DNA of 55,764 bases from Butyrivibrio sp. (GCA_015056495.1 SVGC01000025.1:1-55764), one strand, 5' to 3'; shown: positions 16,820 through 26,864, numbered from the stretch's first letter. Notes: a model not told the origin generated them from the letters alone. Made by a program: numbers and translations.

Positions 16820-17739
16820 TAATCAAGTACCTATGCATACAACTAAAATTTTTACTTAAAAATATGAAGCGTTGCAGAATAGCTTATTTATTCATAGCGC
16901 CTTATTGCCTGCTATTTTTGATGTTTTATCTTATACCTGTAATTGCTTCTATATGCCTTAGCTTCACGTATTTTAATGTACTTGAACCTGCCAGATTCAT
17001 TGGCTGGAAAAATTACATCGATCTGTTTTTTGCTGATGAAGTATTTCTAAAGGCTGTAAAAAATACATTTCTATTTGCGATCATTACAGGACCTGTGGGA
17101 TATTTTATGGCTCTGTTCATTGCATGGATGATCAATGATATCAAAAAGCCTGTGATACGTGCATTTATGACACTTGTATTTTATGCACCAACAATTTCAG
17201 GTCAGGCATATATAGTCTGGAAATACATTTTTTCAAGCGATACATATGGAATGGCAAATGGCTGGCTGATGAAGCTTGGAATCGTGTATGAACCAATACT
17301 GTGGTTTGAAGATGAGAAATATATCATGCCGATCCTGATCATAGTAGTGCTCTGGATGAGTATGGGTACCGGATTCCTGTCATTTATAGCTGGTCTGCAG
17401 AATGTGGACAGGACCCTCTACGAAGCAGGATATATGGATGGTATCCAAAACAGATTTCAGGAATTATGGTATATCACATTACCTGCAATGAAGGAACAGC
17501 TGATGTTTGGTGCGGTTATGACTATTACAAGTTCATTTGCCATACATGATCAGCTGGCAGCTCTGGCAGGATTTCCAAGCGTCAATTATGCAGCCCATAC
17601 GGTTGTTTCACATCTTATCGACTACGGAACCATCAGATTTGAAATGGGTTATGCGTCAGCAATAGCAACCCTGTTATTCATGGTAATGATCATTTGCAAC
17701 AAGTTTGTACAAATGCTTTTAAGAAAGGTTGGAAGATAA
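16816..17739 (+). CDS. CUT1 ABC sugar permease, MalF/UgpA type
   Basis: A 307-residue inner-membrane protein with six predicted membrane helices. It begins RIAYLFIAPYCLLFLMFYLI, the usual first helix of this family. The cytoplasmic EAA loop is present as YEAGYMDGIQNRFQELWYIT followed by LPAM. It starts inside the stop codon of the binding protein and is followed directly by the second permease at 17740. Together these form one importer lacking its own ATPase. The first 16 residues (MIIKYLCIQLKFLLKN) may be untranslated if the Met at codon 17 is used. Confidence 0.93.
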   Translation: MIIKYLCIQLKFLLKNMKRCRIAYLFIAPYCLLFLMFYLIPVIASICLSFTYFNVLEPARFIGWKNYIDLFFADEVFLKAVKNTFLFAIITGPVGYFMALFIAWMINDIKKPVIRAFMTLVFYAPTISGQAYIVWKYIFSSDTYGMANGWLMKLGIVYEPILWFEDEKYIMPILIIVVLWMSMGTGFLSFIAGLQNVDRTLYEAGYMDGIQNRFQELWYITLPAMKEQLMFGAVMTITSSFAIHDQLAALAGFPSVNYAAHTVVSHLIDYGTIRFEMGYASAIATLLFMVMIICNKFVQMLLRKVGR

Positions 17740-18612
17740 ATGCGTATTCTGCCATTTAAGCATAAAAAAAGAGCTAAACAAAGTCATTCTTTGGTAGGAG
17801 ATGTATTCAGCGTAGCAATACTGGTAATACTTGGAGTATTTATGGCACTGCCTCTGGTACTTGCTGTCAGTAACTCGCTAAAACCATTGGAAGAGCTGTT
17901 CATATTCCCTCCAAGATTTTTTGTAAGAAATCCGACACTGGACAACTTTCATGATGTATTCGTACTCATGAGTCAGTCATGGATACCATTTACCAGATAC
18001 ACCTTTAACACTGTATTTATTACCATTGTAGGAACACTGGGACATCTGGCAGTTGCAAGTCTCTGTGCTTATGCCCTTGCAAAATACAAGTTTCCGGGAC
18101 AGAAGATCATATTCTGGATAATCGTTACAGCACTTATGTTTTCAACACAGGTAACTGCTATTCCAAACTACCTGATCATGTCCAAAATTGGCTGGCTTGA
18201 TAGCTATGCAGCGCTTGTAGTTCCGGCAATAGCCAAGCCTCTTGGACTGTTTCTTATGAAACAGTTTATGGAGCAGATACCTGATTCACTGCTTGAAGCA
18301 GCCAGGATCGACGGTGCCAGCGAATTTACCATATTTTGGAAGATTGCGATGCCACAGGTAAAACCGGCATGGCTGACACTTATTATTTTCTGTTTTCAGG
18401 ATTTATGGAATCTACAGGGATCAAACTACATTTTTAGCGAAAATCTAAAGACACTTCCATATGCGCTTAGTCAGATATCTGCAGCAGGTATCTCAAGAGC
18501 AGGAGCAACAGCAGCGGTTGCTGTGATCATGATGATCGTGCCTATTGCAATATTTATAGCCAGTCAGAGCAATATCATAGAAACAATGGCATCATCAGGA
18601 ATCAAAGAGTAG
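17740..18612 (+). CDS. CUT1 ABC sugar permease, MalG type
   Basis: A 290-residue membrane protein with six predicted helices. It has the MalG-family features NSLKPLEELFIFPPRFF after helix 1 and the EAA loop LLEAARIDGASEFTIFWKIA followed by MPQVKP. It begins on the base after the previous stop, so it is coupled to the MalF-type partner. Both should pair with the large binding protein at 13898. The ATP-hydrolysing subunit is not in the window, as is usual for Firmicutes CUT1 systems served by a shared MsmK. Confidence 0.93.
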   Translation: MRILPFKHKKRAKQSHSLVGDVFSVAILVILGVFMALPLVLAVSNSLKPLEELFIFPPRFFVRNPTLDNFHDVFVLMSQSWIPFTRYTFNTVFITIVGTLGHLAVASLCAYALAKYKFPGQKIIFWIIVTALMFSTQVTAIPNYLIMSKIGWLDSYAALVVPAIAKPLGLFLMKQFMEQIPDSLLEAARIDGASEFTIFWKIAMPQVKPAWLTLIIFCFQDLWNLQGSNYIFSENLKTLPYALSQISAAGISRAGATAAVAVIMMIVPIAIFIASQSNIIETMASSGIKE

Positions 18613-18624
18613 GAGAAAGGATTT

Positions 18625-20130
18625 ATGAATATACGCAGTCTCTCAAAATTAAAAAGATCCATTCTGCCTTGTGCCATAGCAGCACTGACTCTTATCACAT
18701 CTTTAGGATGCACCGGTCAGACTGTCATGGCTGCAGAATCCTACAATTCTTATAATTACAACTTTTGGGGAGAGGCAATCGCTCAGCCACAGACTTTTCT
18801 ATATGAGAAATCATTTTTTACAGAAGGATCTGATTGTACACTCAGCTTCCCAAAGGATATGTTTCTTAAAAACGATACTTTATACATCGCAGACACAGGA
18901 AATTCAAGGATACTGGTCATGGATCCTGATGGAAATATCATTTCTGAATATACACACGGAAAAGATAAGAGCGATGTTTTCAAAGAGCCCCAAGGAGTTT
19001 TTGTAACAGATGAAGGGCATATATATATTGCTGACAGTGGAAATGGCAGGATAGTAGAACTGGATGAAAAGGGAGAATTTGTAAGGGAGGTTGGAAGACC
19101 TGTAACCTCTTTGATATCTGATTCCCAGGATTATACACCAACTAAAGTTGTCGTAGATCACTCTGAAAGAATCTATGTTATAGCCTACGGAATCAATATG
19201 GGATTGCTTGAATTTGATAAAAACGGTAATTTCCAGGGATTTATGGGTGCAACAGAAGTTAGTGTCAGTCCATTTACCTACATCTGGAAAAACTATTTTT
19301 CTACCAAACAACAGCAGGAGCGTATGGCAACGATCGTTCCTACAGAATATAGCAATATCTGTGTTGATAATGAAAACTTTATATACGCAACTATCAATAA
19401 TCTAAGTACTGATGATCTGGCATCCGGAGCTGATGCCATTAGAAGACTTAATCCGACCGGAGATGATGTCCTTCGCAGATTGAGCAATTATCACATCATA
19501 GGCGACCTTAACGGTTATAGCGGAGGCTGGTCATCCTTTTGTGATGTAACAGTCAATGATGACGGTTGTTATTTTATACTGGATGATGCCGGCGGCAAAG
19601 TATTTGCCTATGACTATGATGGTAATTCTCTATTTGTATTTGGCAAAAAAGGTATCAAAGAAGGAAACTTCCAAAAGCCTGTTGCCATTGCTCTGACAGA
19701 TGAAGAAGACAGGATATACGTATTGGACAATATTCTTGGCACTGTCATTTCATTTAAGATCACTGACTATGGTTCAAAGCTTCTAAGTGCCATAAGACTC
19801 AACAACATGGGTGATTCAGAAGGCGCAACAGCTATGTGGAACGAAGTATCCAGATACAATTCCAATAATGAGCTGGCATATATCGGACTCGGAAAAGCAA
19901 GCATGGATGCAGAGGATTACAAGTCCGCAATGAACTATTTTAAGCTTGGAAATAACAGAAAATACTACTCCAAAGCATTGTTTTATTACCGTAAAGAAAT
20001 GATGGAAAAATATTTTTCAAAAGGAATGCTTGGCATAGGTATCATTTTACTGATCTTTATAGGAATCAAAGGATATTTCAGCATTAAGAAATGGGTAGGT
20101 AAAGCAAGATGCTATATGGAAAATCTTTAA
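18625..20130 (+). CDS. exported NHL-repeat protein with TPR-like region and C-terminal membrane anchor
   Basis: A 501-residue protein with a signal sequence ending near SLGCTGQTVMA. NHL beta-propeller repeats follow: LYIADTGNSRILVMDPDGNI, IYIADSGNGRIVELDEKGEF, and later IYVLDNILGTVISFK. A helical TPR-like part (about 385-455) reads EGATAMWNEVSRYNSNNELA and GKASMDAEDYKSAMNYFKLG. A C-terminal membrane helix (MLGIGIILLIFIGIKGYF) would hold the propeller outside the cell. NHL proteins of this kind recur in YesMN/DUF5696 sugar clusters; the role is not established. The end overlaps the Yip1 gene by 22 bases. Confidence 0.85.
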   Translation: MNIRSLSKLKRSILPCAIAALTLITSLGCTGQTVMAAESYNSYNYNFWGEAIAQPQTFLYEKSFFTEGSDCTLSFPKDMFLKNDTLYIADTGNSRILVMDPDGNIISEYTHGKDKSDVFKEPQGVFVTDEGHIYIADSGNGRIVELDEKGEFVREVGRPVTSLISDSQDYTPTKVVVDHSERIYVIAYGINMGLLEFDKNGNFQGFMGATEVSVSPFTYIWKNYFSTKQQQERMATIVPTEYSNICVDNENFIYATINNLSTDDLASGADAIRRLNPTGDDVLRRLSNYHIIGDLNGYSGGWSSFCDVTVNDDGCYFILDDAGGKVFAYDYDGNSLFVFGKKGIKEGNFQKPVAIALTDEEDRIYVLDNILGTVISFKITDYGSKLLSAIRLNNMGDSEGATAMWNEVSRYNSNNELAYIGLGKASMDAEDYKSAMNYFKLGNNRKYYSKALFYYRKEMMEKYFSKGMLGIGIILLIFIGIKGYFSIKKWVGKARCYMENL

Positions 20131-20729
20131 AGTATGTATTTCATCTTATTTTTCATCCCTTTGATGGTTTTTGGGATCTTAAATTTGAAAAAAGAGGGTC
20201 TATCCCTGCAGCATTTACTCTGGTACTTCTGACAATAATAACTTTTTCAATAGAAAAACAGAGTACAGGATTCTTGTTCAACATGAACAGACTCTCAGAA
20301 CTGAATATCGTAGTGGATGTTACTACAGTACTTCTTTTATATATCTTATGGTGCAGTGCCAACTGGTGCACCACTTCACTAATGGATGGCAAAGGAAGGA
20401 TGCTGGATATCCTCATAGCTGTTGGCTATTCGCTGGCTCCACTGGTGATCATAAGACTGCCACTTGTGTTGATCAGCCACTTCATTACTACCAATGAAGG
20501 CAGTTTCTATACTGTTTTTCAGACCATCAGTATACTTTGGAGCCTGCTACTGTTGTTTTTGGGAACCATGATTACCCATCAGTATACAGTTAAAAAGACA
20601 ATACTTACATGTCTGATAACACTGCTTGGTATGGGAATACTGATGTTTATTGGACTTTTGTTTTTTAATGTTATCGGAAGAATGATGACTTTTGTTGTGA
20701 CTATATATAAGGAGCTTAGGTTTAGATGA
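20109..20729 (+). CDS. Yip1-domain membrane protein
   Basis: A 206-residue integral membrane protein with about five helices. It starts with the Yip1 bacterial signature FHLIFHPFDGFWDLKFEKRG just before the first helix. A conserved WCSANWCTTSLMDGKGRMLD loop follows helix 2, typical of the family. It overlaps the NHL gene by 22 bases and the DUF5696 gene by 4 bases, so the three are very likely translated together. Yip1 family members have no settled bacterial function. In this operon it probably acts with the NHL and DUF5696 proteins at the membrane. Confidence 0.87.
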   Translation: MLYGKSLKYVFHLIFHPFDGFWDLKFEKRGSIPAAFTLVLLTIITFSIEKQSTGFLFNMNRLSELNIVVDVTTVLLLYILWCSANWCTTSLMDGKGRMLDILIAVGYSLAPLVIIRLPLVLISHFITTNEGSFYTVFQTISILWSLLLLFLGTMITHQYTVKKTILTCLITLLGMGILMFIGLLFFNVIGRMMTFVVTIYKELRFR

Positions 20730-23251
20730 AGATTCAAAAGCATTTAAGGCAAAAGGCAATAAAATGCATGGCGGCGATATTGGCAGCGGATACTATTATA
20801 GCTGGTTTTTTTCATCCTGTTACTGCTTTTGCAATCAGCGGGCCTACCGATAAGACAGCTCCTGAGGGTATGAAAAAGGTCAGTGAAACAGATGCATTGA
20901 CACTATATGTCAATGAGGATGATGCAGGATTTGCAGTAAAAGATAATGCATCAGGGAAACTGTGGTTTTCAGGTCCACAGAATGCAGATGAAGATCCTAT
21001 CGCATCTAATTACTACCAGAGAGTACTAAAGAGCCAGCTTCAGGTTAAGTATTATAACGAAGATGTTCAGGTATCGGTCATGGATAGCTACAACGATGCT
21101 GTTGCCGGAGACCAGTTTACTATATCGCCTTTGGAAGATGGCAGTGGTTTTGAAGTAGTCTACACCCTTGGCAATGCCGGGTCTGACTTGCTTCTTCCGG
21201 AATCAATTTCAGAAGAGCGATTTCTTTCTTTTACTTCTCAAATGGATGAAAAGGCAGTTAAAAAGATCAATAGAAACTATGTACTGGAAGAAAGCGATGA
21301 CGGCAATTACTACAGATTGAGGGAAGGTGTTAAAGATTACATCCGTGAAGAGCTTGCAGGCTACTATGAAGCTGCGGGATATACCCAGGCGGATTATGAA
21401 CTGGATTCACAGCTAAGCACTTCTGAAGGTGGCAGTGATAAGCCCTGGTTCAAGATACCAGTTGAGTATCGTCTAGAAGAAGACAGTTTCATAGCCAGCA
21501 TCAATCCGGATGAGGTGGAATACAACGATGATGGTTATTATCTCGTTAGCATAGATCTGTTGCCATATTTTGGCGCAGCAGGAAGTGACTCAGAGGGATA
21601 TATATTTGTTCCTGACGGTAGTGGAGCGCTTATTAATCTGAACAATGGTAAAACTAGCGTATCCGGCTATTCCGCAAGAGTATATGGTCAGGATCTCTCG
21701 CAGCAGGTGTTGGGTGTCAAGGAATCAGAAACTGATGATGACTATTCCATCAAGCTTCCTGTTTTTGGATTAAAAGCAGATGATCAGGCCTTCTACGCAA
21801 TCATTGAAAATGGTGATGGCTACTCAACTATATCAGCTAATGTATCAGGAAAAACAACTTCTTTTAACAACGTGTATTGCACCTTTGATTTTTTAGCCTA
21901 TGGTGAAGCATCACTTAGTGATGTAGTAGGTTCAAATAGTTATCAGCTCTATGGAATAAGAGATTTTTCTGATACATATCAGATCAGATATAAATTTCTG
22001 ACAGGAGAAGATGCTGATTATAGCCAGATGGCAAATGGTTATCGTGATTATCTTACAGAAAAAGGTGAATTGTATTTTGCAAGTGAAAGTGCTGTCAGCC
22101 AGGATGTACCTTTTTTTGCAGAAATGATAGGTGCCATAGACAAATACAAGACAATGATGGGAATCAGGTACAGATCGGTTGAGGCTCTGACATCCTATGA
22201 CGAGGCAAAAGAGATCTCAGATAAGCTCCTGGAAAATGGAATAAATAATCAGACCCTGATCTATACAGGATGGATGAATGGCGGTCTGCACAGCAGTGCC
22301 AATATAAGTGTCAATCCATTAAGAAAATTAAATGGAAAGCTAAATGTAGGATCATTTCTGACTTCCATGGCGCAAGAAAATGTAGATGTATATATGGGCA
22401 TAGAACTTCAGAATGTCTACCAGAATAAGTTGACAGATGGCTATTCAACAATGGCTCAGGCTCCGGGATATTTTGATCACACAACCATAACTCAAAAAGA
22501 TTATTCATTATCTTCCGGAGTTGCTACCGGTAAAAAATCAGATCTTATAAGCTCGAATTTTGTTGTATCCAATTCTCAAAAACTCCTTAAGGGGCTTGGA
22601 AAATATGGAGTTTCCGGAGTTGATATCGGTTCAGCATCTAACAGATTGTATTCTGACTATCTCGAAGAGAGATATGCAGACAGAGAAAAGGCTATAAGCC
22701 TGTATGAGAACAGTTTCGACATGTTTGCACAAAGCGGACTGAAAGTTTTATCTGATGATGCTAATGAATATGCACTTAAGTACTCGGCAAAAATGGTAAA
22801 CGTTCCGCTGTATTCAAATAATTACCGAATACTGGATGCCAATATTCCTTTTTACGAGATGGTAATCCATGGAAGCATTGAGTATGCAGGTGAAGCTCTG
22901 AATATGGCTGACGATTACGAAACAGATTATCTCAAATGCGCTGAATATGGTGCAGGACTCCATTATCTGTGGATATATAGAGATAATTCATTACTTAAAG
23001 AAACAGATTATGATGATCTCTACAGCATCAATTACGAGACCTGGATTGACAAGGCGATAGCTGATTATGAGCGCCTGAACAGCGTTATGAGCGGTCTGGG
23101 AGATCAGAAGATCATAAGTCACGAATATATAGAAGATGAACTTGCAAAAGTTACTTATGAAAATGGTGTTTCTATATATGTAAATTATAGTGATCAAACT
23201 AAAAATGCAGATGGTCTGACTATAGACGCCAGAAGTATTGCCAGAAAATGA
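20726..23251 (+). CDS. exported DUF5696-family protein
   Basis: An 841-residue secreted protein with a signal peptide ending PVTAFA. The family pattern is visible: GMKKVSETDALTLYVNEDDA, then FVPDGSGALINLNNGKTSVS and GYSARVYGQD, and a long C-terminal half with an alpha/beta-barrel feel (IYTGWMNGGLH; GVDIGSASNRLYSDYLEERY; KVLSDDANEYALKYS). DUF5696 proteins occur in ABC sugar clusters of Paenibacillus and Lachnospiraceae. A glycoside-hydrolase-like fold is my inference, and I cannot assign catalytic acids. It overlaps the Yip1 gene (ATGA) and is followed after 92 bases by the second pair of permeases. Confidence 0.85.
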   Translation: MKIQKHLRQKAIKCMAAILAADTIIAGFFHPVTAFAISGPTDKTAPEGMKKVSETDALTLYVNEDDAGFAVKDNASGKLWFSGPQNADEDPIASNYYQRVLKSQLQVKYYNEDVQVSVMDSYNDAVAGDQFTISPLEDGSGFEVVYTLGNAGSDLLLPESISEERFLSFTSQMDEKAVKKINRNYVLEESDDGNYYRLREGVKDYIREELAGYYEAAGYTQADYELDSQLSTSEGGSDKPWFKIPVEYRLEEDSFIASINPDEVEYNDDGYYLVSIDLLPYFGAAGSDSEGYIFVPDGSGALINLNNGKTSVSGYSARVYGQDLSQQVLGVKESETDDDYSIKLPVFGLKADDQAFYAIIENGDGYSTISANVSGKTTSFNNVYCTFDFLAYGEASLSDVVGSNSYQLYGIRDFSDTYQIRYKFLTGEDADYSQMANGYRDYLTEKGELYFASESAVSQDVPFFAEMIGAIDKYKTMMGIRYRSVEALTSYDEAKEISDKLLENGINNQTLIYTGWMNGGLHSSANISVNPLRKLNGKLNVGSFLTSMAQENVDVYMGIELQNVYQNKLTDGYSTMAQAPGYFDHTTITQKDYSLSSGVATGKKSDLISSNFVVSNSQKLLKGLGKYGVSGVDIGSASNRLYSDYLEERYADREKAISLYENSFDMFAQSGLKVLSDDANEYALKYSAKMVNVPLYSNNYRILDANIPFYEMVIHGSIEYAGEALNMADDYETDYLKCAEYGAGLHYLWIYRDNSLLKETDYDDLYSINYETWIDKAIADYERLNSVMSGLGDQKIISHEYIEDELAKVTYENGVSIYVNYSDQTKNADGLTIDARSIARK

Positions 23252-23343
23252 ATTATGGGTCAGCTGGAAACTCGCACCAGTTGCGATTTTCATAAAAAAG
23301 AGATTCAAGTGGCAAATAGGCCATCGAAGGAGAAGATAGAAGT

Positions 23344-24279
23344 ATGAACTATTTTAAACGAAGGGACGGACATTTGAGTCTGTCGCTTGTGGGTAAAGAA
23401 GCAATAGCAGGATTATTATTCATAATACCTTTTCTTGTGGGATTTTTTGGTAATTTTCTGCCGCTGATAATTGAATCCATCAAATTTAGTCTAAGTAATA
23501 TGGAAGTGACAAGTAGTGGTTACGTATTATCACAGGCTGGAAATAATGGATTTGAACACTATATCAGGTTACTCACTATAGATCCGGATTTTAATCAGAT
23601 GCTGCTGAGATCCTTGGGAGAGATGGCTTTAAAAGTACCGCTTGTTATCATATTTAGTTTTTTTGCCGCTAATCTTTTGAATCAGGAATTTAAGGGAAGA
23701 GCTATCGCCAGAAGCATATTCTTTTTCCCTGTAATACTTACATCCGGTGTGATACTGGGACTGGAAAATTCAGATCTTCTGGTCAGAACCCTAAGTGATA
23801 CGGGTGCAAATGTAGATGATACGGAGGCTGTACTGAATGTGGTTTATTTCATAAGGACTTATACAGATCTTCCGATGAGCATTATCAGTTATCTGACATC
23901 TGCCATAAACGGAATCTACGACATAATTATTGCATCAGGTGTTCAGATACTTATCTTCCTGGCAGCACTTCAGTCTATATCACCTTCTCTATATGAGGCT
24001 TCTAGTATTGAAGGTGCTACAAAGTGGGAGAGTTTCTGGAAGATAACATTTCCAATGGTAAGCCCGATCATCCTTGTAAATAGCGTCTATACAATAATTG
24101 ACACTTTTACAAATGAAACTAATGAGATGATGTCTGAAATCAAGAGCACCATTTTTACAGAAATAAAATATGGCTATGGCAGTGCGATGGCCTGGTTTTA
24201 TTTCATCTGTATCGCAATTGTCCTGGCAGTTGTAGGAAGCATTATATCAAGAAAGGTATTTTATTACGATGAGAGATGA
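23344..24279 (+). CDS. CUT1 ABC sugar permease, MalF type (second importer)
   Basis: A 311-residue permease with six predicted helices. The start is KEAIAGLLFIIPFLVGFFGN and the EAA loop is LYEASSIEGATKWESFWKIT followed by FPMVSP. The long periplasmic loop between helices 3 and 4 (DLLVRTLSDTGANVDDTEAV) is larger than in the permease at 16816, so this is a different transporter subtype. AAGGAGAAGATAGAAGT precedes the ATG. Its end overlaps the partner gene by 11 bases. Confidence 0.92.
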   Translation: MNYFKRRDGHLSLSLVGKEAIAGLLFIIPFLVGFFGNFLPLIIESIKFSLSNMEVTSSGYVLSQAGNNGFEHYIRLLTIDPDFNQMLLRSLGEMALKVPLVIIFSFFAANLLNQEFKGRAIARSIFFFPVILTSGVILGLENSDLLVRTLSDTGANVDDTEAVLNVVYFIRTYTDLPMSIISYLTSAINGIYDIIIASGVQILIFLAALQSISPSLYEASSIEGATKWESFWKITFPMVSPIILVNSVYTIIDTFTNETNEMMSEIKSTIFTEIKYGYGSAMAWFYFICIAIVLAVVGSIISRKVFYYDER

Positions 24280-25234
24280 GCAAAGCGAAAAGTGGTTGTT
24301 ATGGTCAGAGAAAATAGGGAGACTGCTTCTGAAAATAGTAAGGGGAACGGTTATCGTAGGTATATGTTTTATCATTCTCCAGCCTTTATTTGTTAAACTC
24401 AGTGTCTCATTCATGAGTGAAAAAGATCTGTATGATTCAAGCGTTAAGTATATCGCCAAGCATTTTACATTAAGTAACTATCAGATGGCGCTTAGTGGTA
24501 TGGATTATTGGAGAGTGCTATTTAGAACTTTGGTCTTATCAGTGACGATTTCTCTGTTGCAGCTATTTGCATGTCTCTTAACTGCCTATGGATTTGCCAG
24601 ATTCAGATTTCCATTCAAGAATCTGTTATTTGGATGCGTGATATTTACACTGATTGTTCCGCCACAGGTCATCATGCTGCCGCTCTTCATGAAATACAGA
24701 TTTTTTGATATATTTGGGCTTTTTTCCATGATAACAGGTGGACCTGTCAATCTGATCGATTCCTACTGGCCATTTATCATGCAGGCCTGCACATGTATGG
24801 GTATCAGAAATGGCTTATATATTTACATGCTCAGACAGTTTTTCAAGGGAATGCCCAGAGAACTTGAAGAAGCTGCTTTTGTAGATGGATGCGGCAAACT
24901 CCGTACCTTCATCCAGATAATGCTTCCAAGTGCGGTTCCTATGATGGTCACTGTATTTTTATTTGGTTTTGTATGGCAGTGGACAGATTCATTTTATACA
25001 TCGCTGTACCTGAACAATACCAAAGTCATCTCTTCATCACTTAGTTCTCTTGCAGTGAATGTATATAGTTCCTATGAAGGATTTGGCGGATCAATGAATT
25101 TCATCAGTCCGGGATTCGTTTCCATGATCAATAACACAGGTACTGTTTTATCAATTATTCCGCTGATTATATTGTATCTGATCTGCCAGAAGAGCTTTGT
25201 AGAAGGAATAGAGAGATCAGGTATCGTTGGATAA
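24269..25234 (+). CDS. CUT1 ABC sugar permease, MalG type (second importer)
   Basis: A 321-residue membrane protein with six predicted helices and the EAA loop ELEEAAFVDGCGKLRTFIQI followed by MLPSAVP. The N-terminal cytoplasmic segment (RDEQSEKWLLWSEKIGRLLL) is longer than usual. It overlaps the preceding permease, so they should form a heterodimer. The lipoprotein binding protein at 25289 is the likely partner. A small stem-loop in the 54-base gap between them may set their expression ratio. Confidence 0.92.
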   Translation: MRDEQSEKWLLWSEKIGRLLLKIVRGTVIVGICFIILQPLFVKLSVSFMSEKDLYDSSVKYIAKHFTLSNYQMALSGMDYWRVLFRTLVLSVTISLLQLFACLLTAYGFARFRFPFKNLLFGCVIFTLIVPPQVIMLPLFMKYRFFDIFGLFSMITGGPVNLIDSYWPFIMQACTCMGIRNGLYIYMLRQFFKGMPRELEEAAFVDGCGKLRTFIQIMLPSAVPMMVTVFLFGFVWQWTDSFYTSLYLNNTKVISSSLSSLAVNVYSSYEGFGGSMNFISPGFVSMINNTGTVLSIIPLIILYLICQKSFVEGIERSGIVG

Positions 25235-25244
25235 TCGGTAACTA

Positions 25245-25272
25245 TACTGCAAAAGCAGTAATAATATTTTTT
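25245..25272 (+). promoter_or_regulatory. intercistronic stem-loop before the binding-protein gene
   Basis: TACTGC-AAAA-GCAGTA is followed by ATAATATTTTTT and then the AAAGGAG ribosome site. A short hairpin of this kind between permease and binding-protein genes often acts as an RNA processing or partial termination point that lets the binding protein be made in excess. The structure is seen; the role is inferred. Confidence 0.45.
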
Positions 25273-25288
25273 ATAAAGGAGAATAAAT

Positions 25289-26794
25289 ATGAAAAAGAAA
25301 AGAGCAGGGTTACGTGTAATGGCAGTCATTACAAGCGCAGTAATGGTTCTTTCAGTTGCGGGGTGTGGCTCATCTACAGGAGATAGTACAGCTACAACAA
25401 CTGACCAGACTGAGCAGGCAACTGAAGTTGCTTCTACCGAGACAGCAGAGGCTGCAACTGAAGCTACTGAAGAGGCTGAGCCAGAGCCACAGTATGATTT
25501 TGGAGGAAGAGTTGTAAGGATCGGTTCATACTATGACATGACTCCAGATCCTGAGAAGAACGCAATCGAGGCAGCACTTGCAGAGAGAATTGCTTACGTT
25601 GAAGAAAACTACAATTGCAAGATTGAATTTGTTGACCTGGGCGGAGACTATGTCAATGACTATGTTACAAGTGTACTGGCTGGCGATCCTGTAGTAGATA
25701 TCGGATACGCTGTTACTACAACAGTTCTTCCTTCTCTGATCGAAGGTGGAATCGCTTATCCTATAAGTGATCTTGATGTTATTGATTTTTCAGAGTATAA
25801 ATGGAGATCCGATGTTGTAGATGCCGGTTTTTACAAGGGTAAGAACTATACAATGCTGTTGAAGGATCCTGAAATCAGATACGGTATCTTCTGGAACAAG
25901 ACATTATTTGAGCAGAACGGCCTTCCTGATCTGTATGAGCTTGCCAACAGTGATGAATGGACATGGGACAAGTTCAAGGAAATAGCTCTTCAGGGAAATA
26001 TTGATTCTGATAATGATGGAACAATTGATATCTATGGATTCAACGCAAGAGAAAATCTTGGCTGGTGTTATCTCTATTCAAACGGCGCACAGGTTGCAGA
26101 GAAAACAGATTCAGGCATGAATATTGACCTCAGCGATGCTAAGGTGGTAGAAGCTCTTACAGCAATGCAGGACTTCACAACAACTGTTGATTATAGAAAG
26201 ATTGACTGGTCCGTAGACAGCTGGGATTCACTTATTGGTGACTTCCGTGATGGCAAGTCAATGATGTGCCTTGAAGAGTTCTGGATCTCATATGCATACC
26301 TCAATGAGATGGAAGACGATTGGGGCTGGGTACCATTCCCTAAGGGAACATCAGCAACTGACTGGTCCTGCTATGGTAAGGAAAATGGTTGCAGAATCAT
26401 GCTCAATGGTATTGAAGACCCTGAAACAGTAGCACTCATCTATGACCTGATCACAGATCTTGCTGACACTCAGGAAGACTGGGATGACATGCTTGAAGAT
26501 CAGCTTGAGAGCTGGGCTGACGATGCTGATACAGTAGAAAATGTATCTTACATCTACAACAACAAGATTGCTAAGATTAACTCTGTAAACGGTTTTGGTG
26601 ATCTCAACTCAGTTATCAACACTATGATCGATGAGATTGCAAGCGGTACATCTTCACCTCAGACTGCTCTTGATACATATCAGTCACAGATTGACGCTGC
26701 CCTCGCAGATCTTGAAAACCACGACTACGATGCAGATATGCAGGAATATATAATCACCGATGAAGCTACAGAAGGTGAATCTGCTGGAGAATAA
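25289..26794 (+). CDS. sugar-binding lipoprotein of a CUT1 importer
   Basis: A 501-residue family 1 solute-binding protein with a lipobox SVAGC (Cys about 29), so it is lipid-anchored on the outer face of the membrane. A Thr/Glu/Ala-rich linker (about 35-65) precedes the binding domain. Features typical of the family are YGIFWNKTLFEQNGLPDLYE, WTWDKFKEIALQGNIDSDND and a DxDxDG-like calcium loop (DSDNDGTIDIYGF). AAAGGAG lies 9 bases before the ATG. It ends the operon and is followed by a strong terminator at 26813. The substrate cannot be read from the sequence; a plant polysaccharide oligomer is plausible. Confidence 0.9.
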   Translation: MKKKRAGLRVMAVITSAVMVLSVAGCGSSTGDSTATTTDQTEQATEVASTETAEAATEATEEAEPEPQYDFGGRVVRIGSYYDMTPDPEKNAIEAALAERIAYVEENYNCKIEFVDLGGDYVNDYVTSVLAGDPVVDIGYAVTTTVLPSLIEGGIAYPISDLDVIDFSEYKWRSDVVDAGFYKGKNYTMLLKDPEIRYGIFWNKTLFEQNGLPDLYELANSDEWTWDKFKEIALQGNIDSDNDGTIDIYGFNARENLGWCYLYSNGAQVAEKTDSGMNIDLSDAKVVEALTAMQDFTTTVDYRKIDWSVDSWDSLIGDFRDGKSMMCLEEFWISYAYLNEMEDDWGWVPFPKGTSATDWSCYGKENGCRIMLNGIEDPETVALIYDLITDLADTQEDWDDMLEDQLESWADDADTVENVSYIYNNKIAKINSVNGFGDLNSVINTMIDEIASGTSSPQTALDTYQSQIDAALADLENHDYDADMQEYIITDEATEGESAGE

Positions 26795-26812
26795 TAGGAT
26801 ATACTGACTTAT

Positions 26813-26864
26813 AAAAGAGAGTCAAGTCCGGATGTATTATACTTCGGATTTGATTCTCTTTTTT
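26813..26864 (+). terminator. terminator of the sugar-uptake operon
   Basis: AAAAGAGAGTCAAGTCCG pairs with CGGATTTGATTCTCTTTT across a short loop with a few mismatches, followed by TTTTTT. It starts 18 bases after the last binding-protein gene. Confidence 0.85.
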
